64,000 nucleotides of DNA from Peptoniphilus vaginalis (GTDB taxonomy: Bacteria > Bacillota > Clostridia > Tissierellales > Peptoniphilaceae): the NCBI RefSeq assembly GCF_900176605.1, contig NZ_FXLP01000004.1:643771-707770 (forward strand), given 5' to 3'. A program made the translations under genes and the position numbers. This document shows positions 43,464 to 51,684 of this stretch, piece after piece (positions within the stretch are counted from its first letter, which is position 1; each line of letters starts with the position of its first letter). The notes below the pieces were generated by a model. It was given only the letters and a program-made list of their open reading frames with translations. It did not search any database and was not told where the DNA came from.

Positions 43464-43780
43464 TGTTTTATAAAAAAGGTGACAGTATATATAGTGAAGA
43501 AATATTGGATGAAGTTTGTAAGGATATGAATATACAACCGACTTATGAAGTTCAAGATTTTTTTGCGGAAAATTCTATAAAATATGACGATAGTATTTTT
43601 TACGAAGAAGTAAGTAATAAAATTAATTGCAATAAATATAATGATTCGAGCTATAAAATAAGTGAATCTGATACTATTTATTATAATAGTGATCCTAAGA
43701 CTCTTTATATCAATAAATCTAGGTCGTATATTAATAACAAGAATTTAAAAATTGACGTTTTATTAACAGAGGCGGCATAA
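43463..43780 (+). CDS. Putative antitoxin, CmdA-position
   Basis: About 105 residues. The ATG overlaps the toxin stop (TGATG), so the two are translated together. It has acidic N-terminal and middle parts (SIYSEEILDEVCKDMNIQPT, VQDFFAENSIKY) with no recognisable DNA-binding domain, and a hydrophobic C-terminal end (NLKIDVLLTEAA). In toxin-antitoxin-chaperone systems the antitoxin is unstable and carries a C-terminal chaperone-addiction segment; the end of this protein could play that part. It is identified by position only. Confidence 0.5.
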   Translation: MFYKKGDSIYSEEILDEVCKDMNIQPTYEVQDFFAENSIKYDDSIFYEEVSNKINCNKYNDSSYKISESDTIYYNSDPKTLYINKSRSYINNKNLKIDVLLTEAA

Positions 43781-43781
43781 A

Positions 43782-44213
43782 ATGAACAATAAAAAAACAA
43801 ATGAAATAAAAGGCAAAATATCTTTTGAAGAATATAGAGTCTTAGAAATAAATTATAAACTTAATAGAGAGTTTGATTCTGACGAACCTATAATAATGTC
43901 CTTTGAAATAGGTCACGATTATCAAATTTATGAAAAGGGAATGAATGTTCAGATGGGAGTAAATATATTTGAAAATTCAGAGAGCAATGGTTACCCCTTT
44001 GAAATGAAGGTAGATGTTGAAGGAATTTTTTCTTTTGAAGGAGAGGTTGATGGCGAAAAATTTTTAGCCAATGCCTTATCGATTTTATTTCCTTATATTA
44101 GAGCTATTGTTTCATCTTATACTTCATTGGCAAACATTCCACCTTTTACACTTCCAACAATTAATATTCAACAGTATTTAATAGACGCTGAAAGTAATAA
44201 AAATAATAAATAA
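43782..44213 (+). CDS. SecB-like chaperone, CmdC-position
   Basis: 143 residues with the SecB fold pattern: EYRVLEINYKLNREFDSDEP, PFEMKVDVEGIFSFEGEVDG, then NALSILFPYIRAIVSSYTS and IPPFTLPTINIQQYL. The last two correspond to the NILFPYARE.. and L.P(I/V)N motifs of SecB. Gram-positive bacteria normally lack housekeeping SecB, and SecB-like proteins there usually belong to toxin-antitoxin-chaperone loci. It starts one base after the previous stop. It probably guards the antitoxin. The operon's terminator is displaced beyond the IS inserted 21 bp after the stop. Confidence 0.75.
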   Translation: MNNKKTNEIKGKISFEEYRVLEINYKLNREFDSDEPIIMSFEIGHDYQIYEKGMNVQMGVNIFENSESNGYPFEMKVDVEGIFSFEGEVDGEKFLANALSILFPYIRAIVSSYTSLANIPPFTLPTINIQQYLIDAESNKNNK

Positions 44214-44269
44214 TAAAAATTGCTTGAATTAATATGATGTGTACCCATAAAACTGGACACAATATTCAA

Positions 44270-45064
44270 TTAACTAATTGTAGTGGATGCTAACCTATAC
44301 TTTGTAGGTGGCATCCATTTTGTTTTGGATTGAATTCTTTCATTATTGTAATAATCAATATATTCCTCTATTGCTCTCGAAAATTCTTCAAAAGAGCTAT
44401 AGCTCTTTTCATAACCATAATAAATTTCATTTTTTAATCTTCCAAAGAATGTCTCCATAATGGAGTTATCATAACAATTTCCCTTCCTTGACATTGATTG
44501 TCTTATACCATGTTTTTTAAGCTCATTCACATAATATTTATGTTGGTATTGCCATCCTTGATCTGAATGCAGTATTAGATTATTTAGTTTTGGAAATTTG
44601 TTAAATGCTTTTTCTAGCATATTGGATATTTGTTTTAAATTAGGGTGTAAGGATAAGTCATAAGAGATTATCTCATTTGTATACATATCAAGTATTGGAG
44701 ATATGTAGCATTTACCCCAAGAAAATTTAAACTCTGATACATCAGTGGTCCATTTTTGCAGAGGTCTATCTGCCTTGAAATCTCTATTTATTATATTATC
44801 AGCTACTTTCCCTATCTTACCCTTATATGAGTGATATTTTTCCTTAGATCTTTTTCCGAATAGTTTTAACTCATGCATTATCCTTTGAACTCTTTTATGA
44901 TTTATGACATAACCTTGACTTAGCAACTCCATATATACTCTTCTTACTCCATATCTTCCTTTGTGTAAGTTAAATATTTGAGTTATTTTATCTGCCACAT
45001 GACTATTCTTAATTTTTATTTTATCAATTTTATTTATTTCAAAATAGTATGTTGACCTTGGCAT
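44270..45064 (-). CDS. IS3-family transposase OrfB (DDE integrase domain)
   Basis: 264 residues from the first ATG. HTH_21-like part GRYGVRRVYMELLSQGYVIN, then the rve core with the DDE triad in WTTDVSEFKF (D), LILHSDQGWQY (D) and MSRKGNCYDNSIMETFFGRL (E). All three are intact. Upstream of the ATG the frame continues open through GYRLKYLLIAID into the end of orfA, so the active transposase is an OrfAB fusion made by -1 frameshifting at an A-rich stretch (GAAAAAG) near 45105 or 45135. The element is probably still mobile. Confidence 0.93.
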   Translation of the reverse strand: MPRSTYYFEINKIDKIKIKNSHVADKITQIFNLHKGRYGVRRVYMELLSQGYVINHKRVQRIMHELKLFGKRSKEKYHSYKGKIGKVADNIINRDFKADRPLQKWTTDVSEFKFSWGKCYISPILDMYTNEIISYDLSLHPNLKQISNMLEKAFNKFPKLNNLILHSDQGWQYQHKYYVNELKKHGIRQSMSRKGNCYDNSIMETFFGRLKNEIYYGYEKSYSSFEEFSRAIEEYIDYYNNERIQSKTKWMPPTKYRLASTTIS

Positions 45065-45087
45065 ATCAATAGCTATTAAAAGATATT

Positions 45088-45654
45088 TTAGTCTGTATCC
45101 TTTTTCTTTGAGTTCTTTGACAATCGCTGCTTTTTCGCCTTGAGTTGCGCAGCGTAGCGTTCTTCTCTCAAGGCGATCTCTTTTTTTATTATTTCATTTT
45201 CTGCCTTTATATATTCATTTTCTGCTCTAAGTTTTATTAGCTCTTCTCTTTCAGATTCATTAAGTTCTTTTGCTTTATGGTTATTTTTACTTTTCATGCT
45301 TGGATTTTTGGATTTACGACCTTTCTTTTTATTAACAAGACCATTATATCCATAATTTTTATACTTGTTAACCCATGAATAGAGTTGTCCATCATTAATT
45401 CCATATTCAATTGCTATGGACTTTATTGAATTTCCAGCTAACACTTTAGATACCATTTCTAATTTCTCATCAGGTGTCCAATTGATATTATTTCCATGTT
45501 TTAAAATTTCTGGTCCATGAAGTTCTTCTAACTTAAACCATATTCTAATTGAATTATGAAAGATTTTTTCTTTTGTTCCTTCAGGTGTATTGGGCCATTT
45601 ACCTTCTCTATACAACTGTACACATTCTTTTTTGAATTCATAACTATATTTCAT
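45088..45654 (-). CDS. IS3-family OrfA (helix-turn-helix and leucine zipper)
   Basis: 188 residues. Two helix-turn-helix units (YSYEFKKECVQLYREGKWPN; WTPDEKLEMVSKVLAGNSIK with IAIEYGINDGQLYSWVNKYK) bind the IS ends. A basic linker and a C-terminal heptad-repeat segment (IKLRAENEYIKAENEIIKKE) mediate dimerisation with OrfAB. It is the length expected for IS150-type OrfA. It ends with a lysine-rich tail that contains the candidate frameshift site. The upstream 40 bp contain the IS-end hairpin, which should shield the gene from outside transcription. Confidence 0.92.
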   Translation of the reverse strand: MKYSYEFKKECVQLYREGKWPNTPEGTKEKIFHNSIRIWFKLEELHGPEILKHGNNINWTPDEKLEMVSKVLAGNSIKSIAIEYGINDGQLYSWVNKYKNYGYNGLVNKKKGRKSKNPSMKSKNNHKAKELNESEREELIKLRAENEYIKAENEIIKKEIALREERYAAQLKAKKQRLSKNSKKKDTD

Positions 45655-45754
45655 AAAAAATACCCTCCTTACTGGTTTGTCCAGTAAAGAGGGTACATAT
45701 CAATAGATATATCCAATATATTTATTTTTGATAAAATTATAAAAGATTTTTATT

Positions 45755-45780
45755 CCACAACTTTTTGTTGTGGTTTTTTT
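45755..45780 (+). terminator. Terminator, probably of the TAC operon before IS insertion
   Basis: CCACAAC (45755-45761) pairs with GTTGTGG (45767-45773), followed by seven T. No plus-strand gene remains between the IS and this hairpin. The rest of 45781-45953 is AT-rich with no gene. Confidence 0.85.
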
Positions 45781-45953
45781 ACTCCCTTAAATTCCTTTAG
45801 ATATTTGATAAAAATTTAAATAATAAATTAAAGACTTCACTAAAAATATATAGAAGATTAAAGACAAAGCAAAAAATATTTACAAATATTTTACATTTAC
45901 AAAATCCTACATAAAAAAATTTTTTATCTAGTATAATATGTGAGGGAGGACTT

Positions 45954-47384
45954 ATGAAAAAAACATTTAAAATAATTTTCGGACTAATACTAATTTTAAT
46001 AATTTCAATATATATAGGAGGACTTTTCTTCTTCACCAATAGGTACATGCCAAGGACCTACATAAATGGAAAGGACTTTGGACTTGTAAAAAAATCTGAA
46101 CTGCAAAAGACCTACGAGGACCTTTCGAGAAACTTTGAGCTTGAAATCATCGCCAAGGACAAAAAATTAAACGACAAGATTTCTGCCAAGGACTTTGGTT
46201 ACATTGACTCTCTTGGAAGTGACTCCATAGACCAGACAGCCTTCTATTGGCCAGTAGCATCTCTTGTGCCAAAACACTACCAAGTAGACACTGACCTTAC
46301 CTACGATGGAGAAGCCCTAGACAAAAAAATAAATAAACTTAAGCCAGTCTTGGGTCAAAAGGACCACTCAGAAGATGCAAAAGTCATCTTCAAAAATGGA
46401 GAATTTAAAATTCAAGATGAAGTTCACGGCAACTTCATAAAGATGGACGAATTTAGAAACACCATCCTAGGTTACTTTGGAGATAAGAAGGAAAAACTTA
46501 ACCTTGCAGACGAAAATCTCTACCAAGAGCCAAAGGTAACTAAGGACTCAGAATATCTAAAAAATCAACTTGCATCCTATAAAGACATCTACAAGAAAAA
46601 AATAATTTTTGACTTTGACGATAGGAAGGAAGAGGTTACAGGTCAAGGGATAATTGCCATGTATTCCAAGACAGATGACGGGACCCTTGCCCTTGACGAA
46701 GACAAACTAAGGCACTTTGTGGAAAGACTTGCAGCCAAGTATGACACCTACAGGACAAGCAGGATCTTTAACTCAACAGGACTTGGCCTAATGAAAGTTG
46801 ACGGAGGCATCTATGGTTGGCTAACAGATAGGAAAGCTACAAGAGAAAAAATAAAAGAAGCTCTTGCAAAGGATGAGCCAGCTACAATTAAACCATCCTA
46901 CAGACAAGACGCAGTATCAAGAAAGCTTGATGATGTTGGCAAGACCTACATCGAAGTAGACCTTGCAAGGCAAAAACTTTGGTACTACAAAGACGGAGCC
47001 TTACAACTTGAAACCAATGTTGTAACAGGAAACCCAACCAAGGGTAACGGAACACCAACAGGCACTGACAGGATTTGGTCCCGTGAAAGAGATAGGTACC
47101 TAACAGGAGAAACCTACCGTTCAAAAGTTTCCTACTGGGCACCAATAAACTGGTCGGGAGTGGGCCTTCACGATGCATCATGGAGATCAACCTTTGGAGG
47201 AAATATTTATAAATCAGGTGGATCCCATGGCTGTATAAACATTCCAGTCCCAGTAATGAAAAACCTATATCCACAAACCTTTACGGGTATGCCAGTTATA
47301 GTTTATAACTCAGCAACCCAAAAGGTAAAGGATGCTGGCGGACAAGTAATAGTTGGTCAACCACAAGCCCAACCAAAACAATAA
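45954..47384 (+). CDS. L,D-transpeptidase with N-terminal membrane anchor
   Basis: 476 residues. There is one N-terminal membrane segment (IIFGLILILIISIYIGGLFF), two or three repeats of the putative peptidoglycan-binding type (PG_binding_4; for example GEALDKKINKLKPVLGQKDH) at ~50-290, then a YkuD catalytic domain starting YIEVDLARQKLWYYKDGALQ, with the active-site block HDASWRSTFGGNIYKSGGSH, GCINIP (Cys near residue 426). It makes 3-3 cross-links or attaches proteins to peptidoglycan outside the membrane. It ends in a short Gln/Pro tail. The start has GGGAGGA upstream. Confidence 0.92.
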   Translation: MKKTFKIIFGLILILIISIYIGGLFFFTNRYMPRTYINGKDFGLVKKSELQKTYEDLSRNFELEIIAKDKKLNDKISAKDFGYIDSLGSDSIDQTAFYWPVASLVPKHYQVDTDLTYDGEALDKKINKLKPVLGQKDHSEDAKVIFKNGEFKIQDEVHGNFIKMDEFRNTILGYFGDKKEKLNLADENLYQEPKVTKDSEYLKNQLASYKDIYKKKIIFDFDDRKEEVTGQGIIAMYSKTDDGTLALDEDKLRHFVERLAAKYDTYRTSRIFNSTGLGLMKVDGGIYGWLTDRKATREKIKEALAKDEPATIKPSYRQDAVSRKLDDVGKTYIEVDLARQKLWYYKDGALQLETNVVTGNPTKGNGTPTGTDRIWSRERDRYLTGETYRSKVSYWAPINWSGVGLHDASWRSTFGGNIYKSGGSHGCINIPVPVMKNLYPQTFTGMPVIVYNSATQKVKDAGGQVIVGQPQAQPKQ

Positions 47385-47508
47385 AAACTAATCGAAAAAA
47401 ACTTTTGATAAACAAATAACTTAGCAAAAATACCCAACTTGTTGAGGCGTTATGAAGGAGCACACCTTTAGCTAGAATCGTAGACTAATGGGAGTGTATA
47501 AGATAAGC

Positions 47509-47677
47509 AAAAAAATCGGTTATGCGTTAAAAATTTTCAACTGTTTGAGCTCGCGAAGCGAGTGAGTTTTGAAAATTTAGCATGACCGATTTTTTTGGAC
47601 TTTCCGCGCGTGGGGTTTAAAGGGGTGGTTTAAGGAGGGGGAAAAGGGGCCTCGCAATGCCCCTTAACCCCCTCCTT
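47509..47677 (+). repeat. Structured repeat R1 (two-hairpin family)
   Basis: Hairpin 1 (47509-47596) has outer stem AAAAAAATCGGT/ACCGATTTTTTT, inner TTAAAAATTTTCAA/TTTTGAAAATTTA and a CTCGC-GAA-GCGAG tip. Hairpin 2 (47632-47677) has GGAGGGGG and GGGGC paired with GCCCC and CCCCCTCC. A G-run-rich linker joins them. The same architecture recurs at R2-R5. The remaining intergenic DNA (47385-47508, 47678-47840) has no gene. Confidence 0.8.
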
Positions 47678-47840
47678 AAAAAGAAGTGAAAATAAAAATA
47701 TATTTTATGATGAAAAAACTTTTTTTATATGCTTTTAAAGAAAGTTTTCATCAATTTAATATAAATTAACTCCATATAAAGCTTGAAAAAAATTTAACAA
47801 GTGATATAATAAAAACATCAAATAAATAATATTTTAAATC

Positions 47841-47978
47841 TTCAGGGAAGGGTGCAAATCCCAACCGGCGGTAAAGTCCGCGAGCGCAAGCCGAATTGGT
47901 GCAATTCCAATACCGACAGTAAAGTCTGGATGAGAGAATGATTTAAACTTTCACGCCCCGAAGGTTCGGGGTTTTTTC
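47841..47978 (+). promoter_or_regulatory. FMN riboswitch with terminator, controlling ribU
   Basis: The RFN element is nearly textbook: AGGGAAGGGTGCAAATCCC, AACCGGCGGTAAAGTCCGCG, AGCGCAAGCCGA, CCGACAGTAAAGTCTGGATG, AGAGAATGA. A terminator hairpin (CCCCGAA/TTCGGGG plus T-run) at 47954-47978 follows. FMN binding should stop transcription of ribU. Confidence 0.97.
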
Positions 47979-47998
47979 ATGCCCCAACAGGAGGTAAA

Positions 47999-48604
47999 AT
48001 GAATAAAGTAAATTCAAGTTCTATGATAAGAACAAAAGACATGACAAAAGTAGGAATGCTATCAGTAATTGGTTTTATACTAATGTATTTTCAACTACCA
48101 CTTACCTTTGTAGCACCACCCTTTATGAAGCTAGACATCTCAGACCTACCAGTCCTTATGGGGGCCTTCACAATGGGACCAGCCTATGGCATCATAATAG
48201 CAGCCCTAAAAAACATAATGCACATAATCTTTAAGGGCACAATGACAGCAGGAGTTGGCGAACTATCCAACTTCATCATCTCATCAACCTTTGCTTTCGT
48301 GTCAGCCTACTTCTATAGAAGACACAAGACATACAAGGGAGCAATAGTATCAATGACACTAGGAGTCCTTGCCATGACAACACTCGCAATGATCTCCAAC
48401 TACTTCGTAGTATTCCCACTATACGGCAAGGTAATGCCAATGGACGCAATCATAGGAATGGGAACAGCAATCACACCAAAGATCACAGGCCTATTCACAA
48501 TGATGATCTACTCAGTCCTACCCTTTAACCTAATAAAAGGATTCACAACATCAGCAGTGATGATGTTAGTCTACAAAAGAGTCTCACCACTCTTTAAAAA
48601 CTAA
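47999..48604 (+). CDS. ribU: Riboflavin ECF transporter S component
   Basis: 201 residues, about six membrane segments. RibU-family pattern: MTKVGMLSVIGFILMYFQLP, FMKLDISDLPVLMGAFTMGP, YGIIIAALKNIMHIIFKGTM, and later AMISNYFVVFPLYG. It captures riboflavin and works with the shared ECF ATPase/T subunit. The FMN riboswitch directly upstream confirms the substrate. It starts at ATG 47999 behind AGGAGGT. The coding strand is A/C-rich, in contrast to the G/T-rich sigma-amidase cassette 8 kb further on. Confidence 0.96.
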   Translation: MNKVNSSSMIRTKDMTKVGMLSVIGFILMYFQLPLTFVAPPFMKLDISDLPVLMGAFTMGPAYGIIIAALKNIMHIIFKGTMTAGVGELSNFIISSTFAFVSAYFYRRHKTYKGAIVSMTLGVLAMTTLAMISNYFVVFPLYGKVMPMDAIIGMGTAITPKITGLFTMMIYSVLPFNLIKGFTTSAVMMLVYKRVSPLFKN

Positions 48605-48632
48605 AAAAGAAAAGATTAAAGATAAAATAAAA

Positions 48633-48667
48633 CAAAAGCAAGTTGTCCTAGGGCAGCTTGCTTTTTT
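48633..48667 (+). terminator. Terminator after ribU
   Basis: AAGCAAG..GTCC and GGGC..CTTGCTT form an interrupted stem with a TA-rich loop, followed by T residues. Confidence 0.8.
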
Positions 48668-48701
48668 ATTTGATATAATAAAAGTCGCAAAGAAAAATTT
48701 T

Positions 48702-48749
48702 AAAATTACAAAATTACAAAATTACAAAATTACAAGATTACAAAATCAC
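48702..48749 (+). repeat. Six 8-bp tandem repeats in the aminotransferase leader
   Basis: Units AAAATTAC x4, then AAGATTAC and AAAATCAC, lie between a TATAAT box (about 48673) and the ribosome binding site (GAGAGG). Copy-number slippage would change leader length and could modulate expression. Confidence 0.75.
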
Positions 48750-48764
48750 AAAGAGAGGTAAAAA

Positions 48765-49886
48765 ATGAAAATACTATGCGCAGGTCCAACATCAATCGAC
48801 CCAAGAGTAATGGAAGTAATGGGCAAGTCACTAACTAACCCAGACATAGATCCAGAATATGAAAAAAAACACAGACAAGTAGAAAAGAAAATTTCCAAAC
48901 TCCTAAAGACAGAAGCCACATCCTTCATCATGCTAGGCGAAGGAATGATAGGACTAGAAGGCGCCATCATAAACCTAGTAGAAGAAGGCGACAAAGTCCT
49001 AGTCCTTAACAACGGAGTCTTTGGAGCAGGATTTGCAGACTTTGTAAAATACTATGAAGGTATCCCCTACATATACCAAGACGACTTTAGACGAGGTTTC
49101 GACATAGAAAAACTTAAAAACTTCCTAGAAAAAAATCACGACTTCAAAGTAGCAACCATGGTCCACTGCGAAACACCATCAGGCATCACCAACGACGTCA
49201 AGACCATCTGCAAGCTACTAAGCTCCTACGGCATCCTAACAATAGTAGACACAGTATCAGGCATGGGGGGAGAAGAATTTGACTTCGACGACTACAAAGT
49301 CGACATCGCCCTAGGAGGAAGCCAAAAATGTATATCAGCACCAACAGGCCTAACCCTAGTGACCATATCAGAGAGAGCTAAGAAGGCAATAAGAGAAAGG
49401 AAAAAACCAGTACCATCCTATTATATGAACTTCGAAAACTACTACGCCTACTCAGACGGTTTCGCCTTCCCATACACAATGAACGAAAACCTAACCTATG
49501 CCCTAGACCTAGCCCTAGATTTATTATTTGAAAAAGACTCCTTGACCCTTCACAAAAAATACGCAGAAGTCACAAGAGAAATATTTGAGAGAGCAGGCTT
49601 CGAACTCTACGCAAAGGACTCCAGGTCCAACACCCTAACAGCAGTCATAGTGCCAGAAGGCTTTATAGCAGAAGACATCATCGGAGCCTTGAGAAAAAAA
49701 GGAATTTTAATCTCCAAAGGAGCAGGCAACATCTTCGAAAAAGTATTTAGAATAGGACACATGGGCAACAACATATCCTATGAAAACTTCTTAGAACTCT
49801 ATGAAAAGTTAGATGAGGTCTTTGGGGAACTAGGGATCAAGACAAAGGTTTCTTTAAAAGAAAGATTTGTAGAACTCATGAAGTGA
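48765..49886 (+). CDS. Class V aminotransferase (alanine-glyoxylate/serine-pyruvate type)
   Basis: 373 residues, PLP-dependent fold type I. The N-terminal MKILCAGPTSIDPRVMEVMG is the family's GP(T/G) start. The phosphate-binding region is FIMLGEGMIGLEGAIINLVE, the PLP aspartate is in ILTIVDTVSGMGGEE, and the Schiff-base lysine is in LGGSQKCISAPTG. Likely reactions are transamination of alanine, serine or aspartate with glyoxylate/pyruvate, or a cysteine-desulfurase-like use; the sequence alone does not decide. It is monocistronic with an unusual repeat-containing leader. Confidence 0.85.
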   Translation: MKILCAGPTSIDPRVMEVMGKSLTNPDIDPEYEKKHRQVEKKISKLLKTEATSFIMLGEGMIGLEGAIINLVEEGDKVLVLNNGVFGAGFADFVKYYEGIPYIYQDDFRRGFDIEKLKNFLEKNHDFKVATMVHCETPSGITNDVKTICKLLSSYGILTIVDTVSGMGGEEFDFDDYKVDIALGGSQKCISAPTGLTLVTISERAKKAIRERKKPVPSYYMNFENYYAYSDGFAFPYTMNENLTYALDLALDLLFEKDSLTLHKKYAEVTREIFERAGFELYAKDSRSNTLTAVIVPEGFIAEDIIGALRKKGILISKGAGNIFEKVFRIGHMGNNISYENFLELYEKLDEVFGELGIKTKVSLKERFVELMK

Positions 49887-50023
49887 GAAAATTGCTTTTG
49901 CAAAAGCAAATAAAAGTTTTAAGGACTTATTAACTAAGAGAAAATAAGCGTAAGGGATGTCACCCAAAATGTCGGTCAAAAATTAAAACCGAATGATAGG
50001 CGTGAGAAAATTCTTTATATAAT

Positions 50024-50069
50024 AAAAAAGCTACGCTGTTTTCGCAAATGAAAACAGCGTAGCTTTTTT
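50024..50069. terminator. Long bidirectional terminator between aminotransferase and HigBA genes
   Basis: A perfect 20-bp stem (AAAAAAGCTACGCTGTTTTC and its complement) with a 6-nt loop. The A and T runs allow termination on both strands. The preceding 49887-50023 has no gene. Confidence 0.92.
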
Positions 50070-50097
50070 GATATAATATAAAAATTTAAAATAAAAA

Positions 50098-50373
50098 TTA
50101 ACCTTTAAATTCAAGTTTCAATTGCATTCCAAGTCCATTTGCTAGTTTTTTTAACATTTTTAGACTTGGATTTCTTGTACCATTTTCAATTCTACTGATG
50201 TCTGCTTGATTAATCCCAGTTTTTTCGGACAAGTCCTTTTGTGTTAGATTAAGATTCTTACGAGCTATAATCATGGCTTCTATAATGTCGTATTCCGGAG
50301 CAAGTGCATCATATTCAGACTTAATTTCATCATTTTTTAAAATTTCCTTTTTGTAATCATTGTAAGTTCTCAT
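50098..50373 (-). CDS. higA: HigA-type antitoxin (XRE)
   Basis: 91 residues. The central XRE helix-turn-helix reads IIARKNLNLTQKDLSEKTGI, NQADISRIENGTRNPSLKML. It has a basic N-terminal YNDYKKEILKNDEIKSEYDA typical of HigA/RelB-like partners of Gp49-type toxins. It neutralises the toxin and represses the operon. It overlaps the toxin gene by four bases on the minus strand, in the toxin-first order characteristic of HigBA. It is complete. Confidence 0.9.
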   Translation of the reverse strand: MRTYNDYKKEILKNDEIKSEYDALAPEYDIIEAMIIARKNLNLTQKDLSEKTGINQADISRIENGTRNPSLKMLKKLANGLGMQLKLEFKG

Positions 50374-50714
50374 AAAAATCTCCTTTCAAAATCTTTTTTA
50401 TATTTAATAGCAAGTTCAATTTCAGATCTTGGAGTTTTATTACTCTTTTTAACAAAACCATTGGTTAAAACTATTCTTTTATCAAATATAAAAAAATAAA
50501 AGATCCTAGTTATGTCACTAGATTGTTTTGTTCTTAATTCAAAAATACCATCACTTAACTTCTTTGAAAAAGGTTCTCTAAGATTATTCCCAAACTTTTC
50601 CAATAGATCGATATCTTTTAAAGTTTTCGCCAATAATTTAGGGCTTAAAGAATCTAAAAATTCTTCAACAGGAACTTTGCCATCTTCCTTATCATAAAAT
50701 ATAATTTCATACAT
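50370..50714 (-). CDS. higB: HigB/RelE-superfamily toxin (phage Gp49-like)
   Basis: About 114 residues: YEIIFYDKEDGKVPVEEFLD, SLSPKLLAKTLKDIDLLEKF, then KLSDGIFELRTKQSSDITRI, FYFFIFDKRIVLTNGFVKKS. This is the PF05973 pattern, a ribosome-dependent mRNA interferase. The open frame extends to 50735, but AAGAGGT fits ATG 50714. The promoter region contains an inverted CTTATAC/GTATAAG pair around 50725-50755, the probable HigA operator. The 50736-51002 stretch otherwise holds only degenerate repeats related to the R3 flank. Confidence 0.9.
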   Translation of the reverse strand: MYEIIFYDKEDGKVPVEEFLDSLSPKLLAKTLKDIDLLEKFGNNLREPFSKKLSDGIFELRTKQSSDITRIFYFFIFDKRIVLTNGFVKKSNKTPRSEIELAIKYKKDFERRFL

Positions 50715-51002
50715 ACCGGTATACCTCTTATACAAAGATAATATGGTGTATAAGACATATTGTCAATAGAAAATTATAACTTTACAATTAAATACACATT
50801 TATAAAAAGATAAAGATTAGTCAGTATTGATTAAGCTTCTTCTTTATTACAGCTTAATAATTATCTATGAGTTTATAGACTTCTATGGCTTCATAAGGAA
50901 CTACAACTTTAAAATTAGATATGACCTTATAAAGTTTCATAACTTCATAAGAAACTATAACTTCGTTTTTAGCAGTGAGTTTGTCGAGTGCATATAATGA
51001 GC

Positions 51003-51163
51003 AAAAAAATCGGTTATGCGTTAAAAATTTTCAACTGTTTGAATTCGCGAAGCGAATGAGTTTTGAAAATTTAGCATGACCGATTTTTTTGGACTCAACG
51101 TACGTGGGGTGAAGGGGGTGGTTTGGAGGGGCAAGGGGCCTCACGATGCCCCTAAGCCCCTCC
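51003..51163 (+). repeat. Structured repeat R2 (two-hairpin family)
   Basis: Hairpin 1 (51003-51090) ends in a TTCGC-GAA-GCGAA tip where R1 has CTCGC/GCGAG, a base-pair-conserving change. Hairpin 2 (51125-51163) has GGAGGGGC and GGGGC paired with GCCCC and GCCCCTCC, where R1/R3 have GGAGGGGG/CCCCCTCC, again compensatory. It is almost identical to R5 (inverted) apart from a ~15-nt insertion there. An upstream leader (about 50950-51000) is shared with the outer flank of R3. Confidence 0.85.
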
Positions 51164-51510
51164 AATAAGGATCATAAAAGCGTCAGCTTTTAAAATAATT
51201 TTATTAGCAAGCTAACCCCCTCCTTAAAGATAAATAGTAAAGCATGGCTTTACAAAAAATTCTTATTCCTTTTATATCTTATAGAAGAACGAAACCATCT
51301 CTTCTTTTCTTTCCAATTTCTTTCTTTATCTAATTAGAAAAGAAAAAATAAAAAATTGCAATCCTGTAACCCTTTTGTTATAATTCTACATACGGTCTTA
51401 AAAGACCGGTCCTATTAACACGAGAAAGTGCCAAATAAAATACAAGCCATCACGAGAGAGAATGTTGCAAAAGAATTTCGCATAATTCCTTTATGTAATG
51501 TAATTGTAAT

Positions 51511-51684
51511 TTTACAAAGCAAAATTCTAGTGTATAATAGAAACACAAGAGGAACATGACAATTAAATAAAACCAAAAGGCGATATTTATTTGTCGACCT
51601 CTTAGCCGAGATAGTTCAGTCCCGGCGACAAAAGTTTGAGACTTTTGTAGAATCTACAAAATTTTTAAGGAGGTCGAAAGACAA
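51511..51684 (+). promoter_or_regulatory. Promoter and structured leader of the SLH-protein gene
   Basis: TTTACA 51511-51516, 16-bp spacer, extended TGTATAAT (-10 at 51533-51538). In the ~130-nt leader, TCGACCTCTTA (51594-51604) is complementary to the ribosome binding site TAAGGAGGTCGA (51666-51677). The same segment can instead pair TTTGTCG (51590-51596) with CGACAAA (51625-51631). The two folds exclude each other. The upstream 51164-51510 has only short GCTTT-type palindromes and no gene. Confidence 0.6.

Larger units (their letters stand above)
44235..45702 (-). mobile_element. Complete IS3-family (IS150-type) insertion sequence
   Basis: About 1.47 kb with imperfect inverted ends starting TGATRTGTACCC (44235 and, inverted, 45702), sharing a later ACTGGACA, flanked by a 3-bp ATA duplication (44232-44234, 45703-45705). 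It carries orfA and orfB in a -1 frameshift arrangement. It sits directly downstream of the SecB-like gene. A fragment of the same element remains at 17008-17104. Confidence 0.92.

Noticed and set aside
51541..51684. SLH leader as a cyclic-di-GMP riboswitch
   Set aside because: None of the conserved GEMM core sequence is visible; only the alternative pairing with the ribosome binding site is supported.
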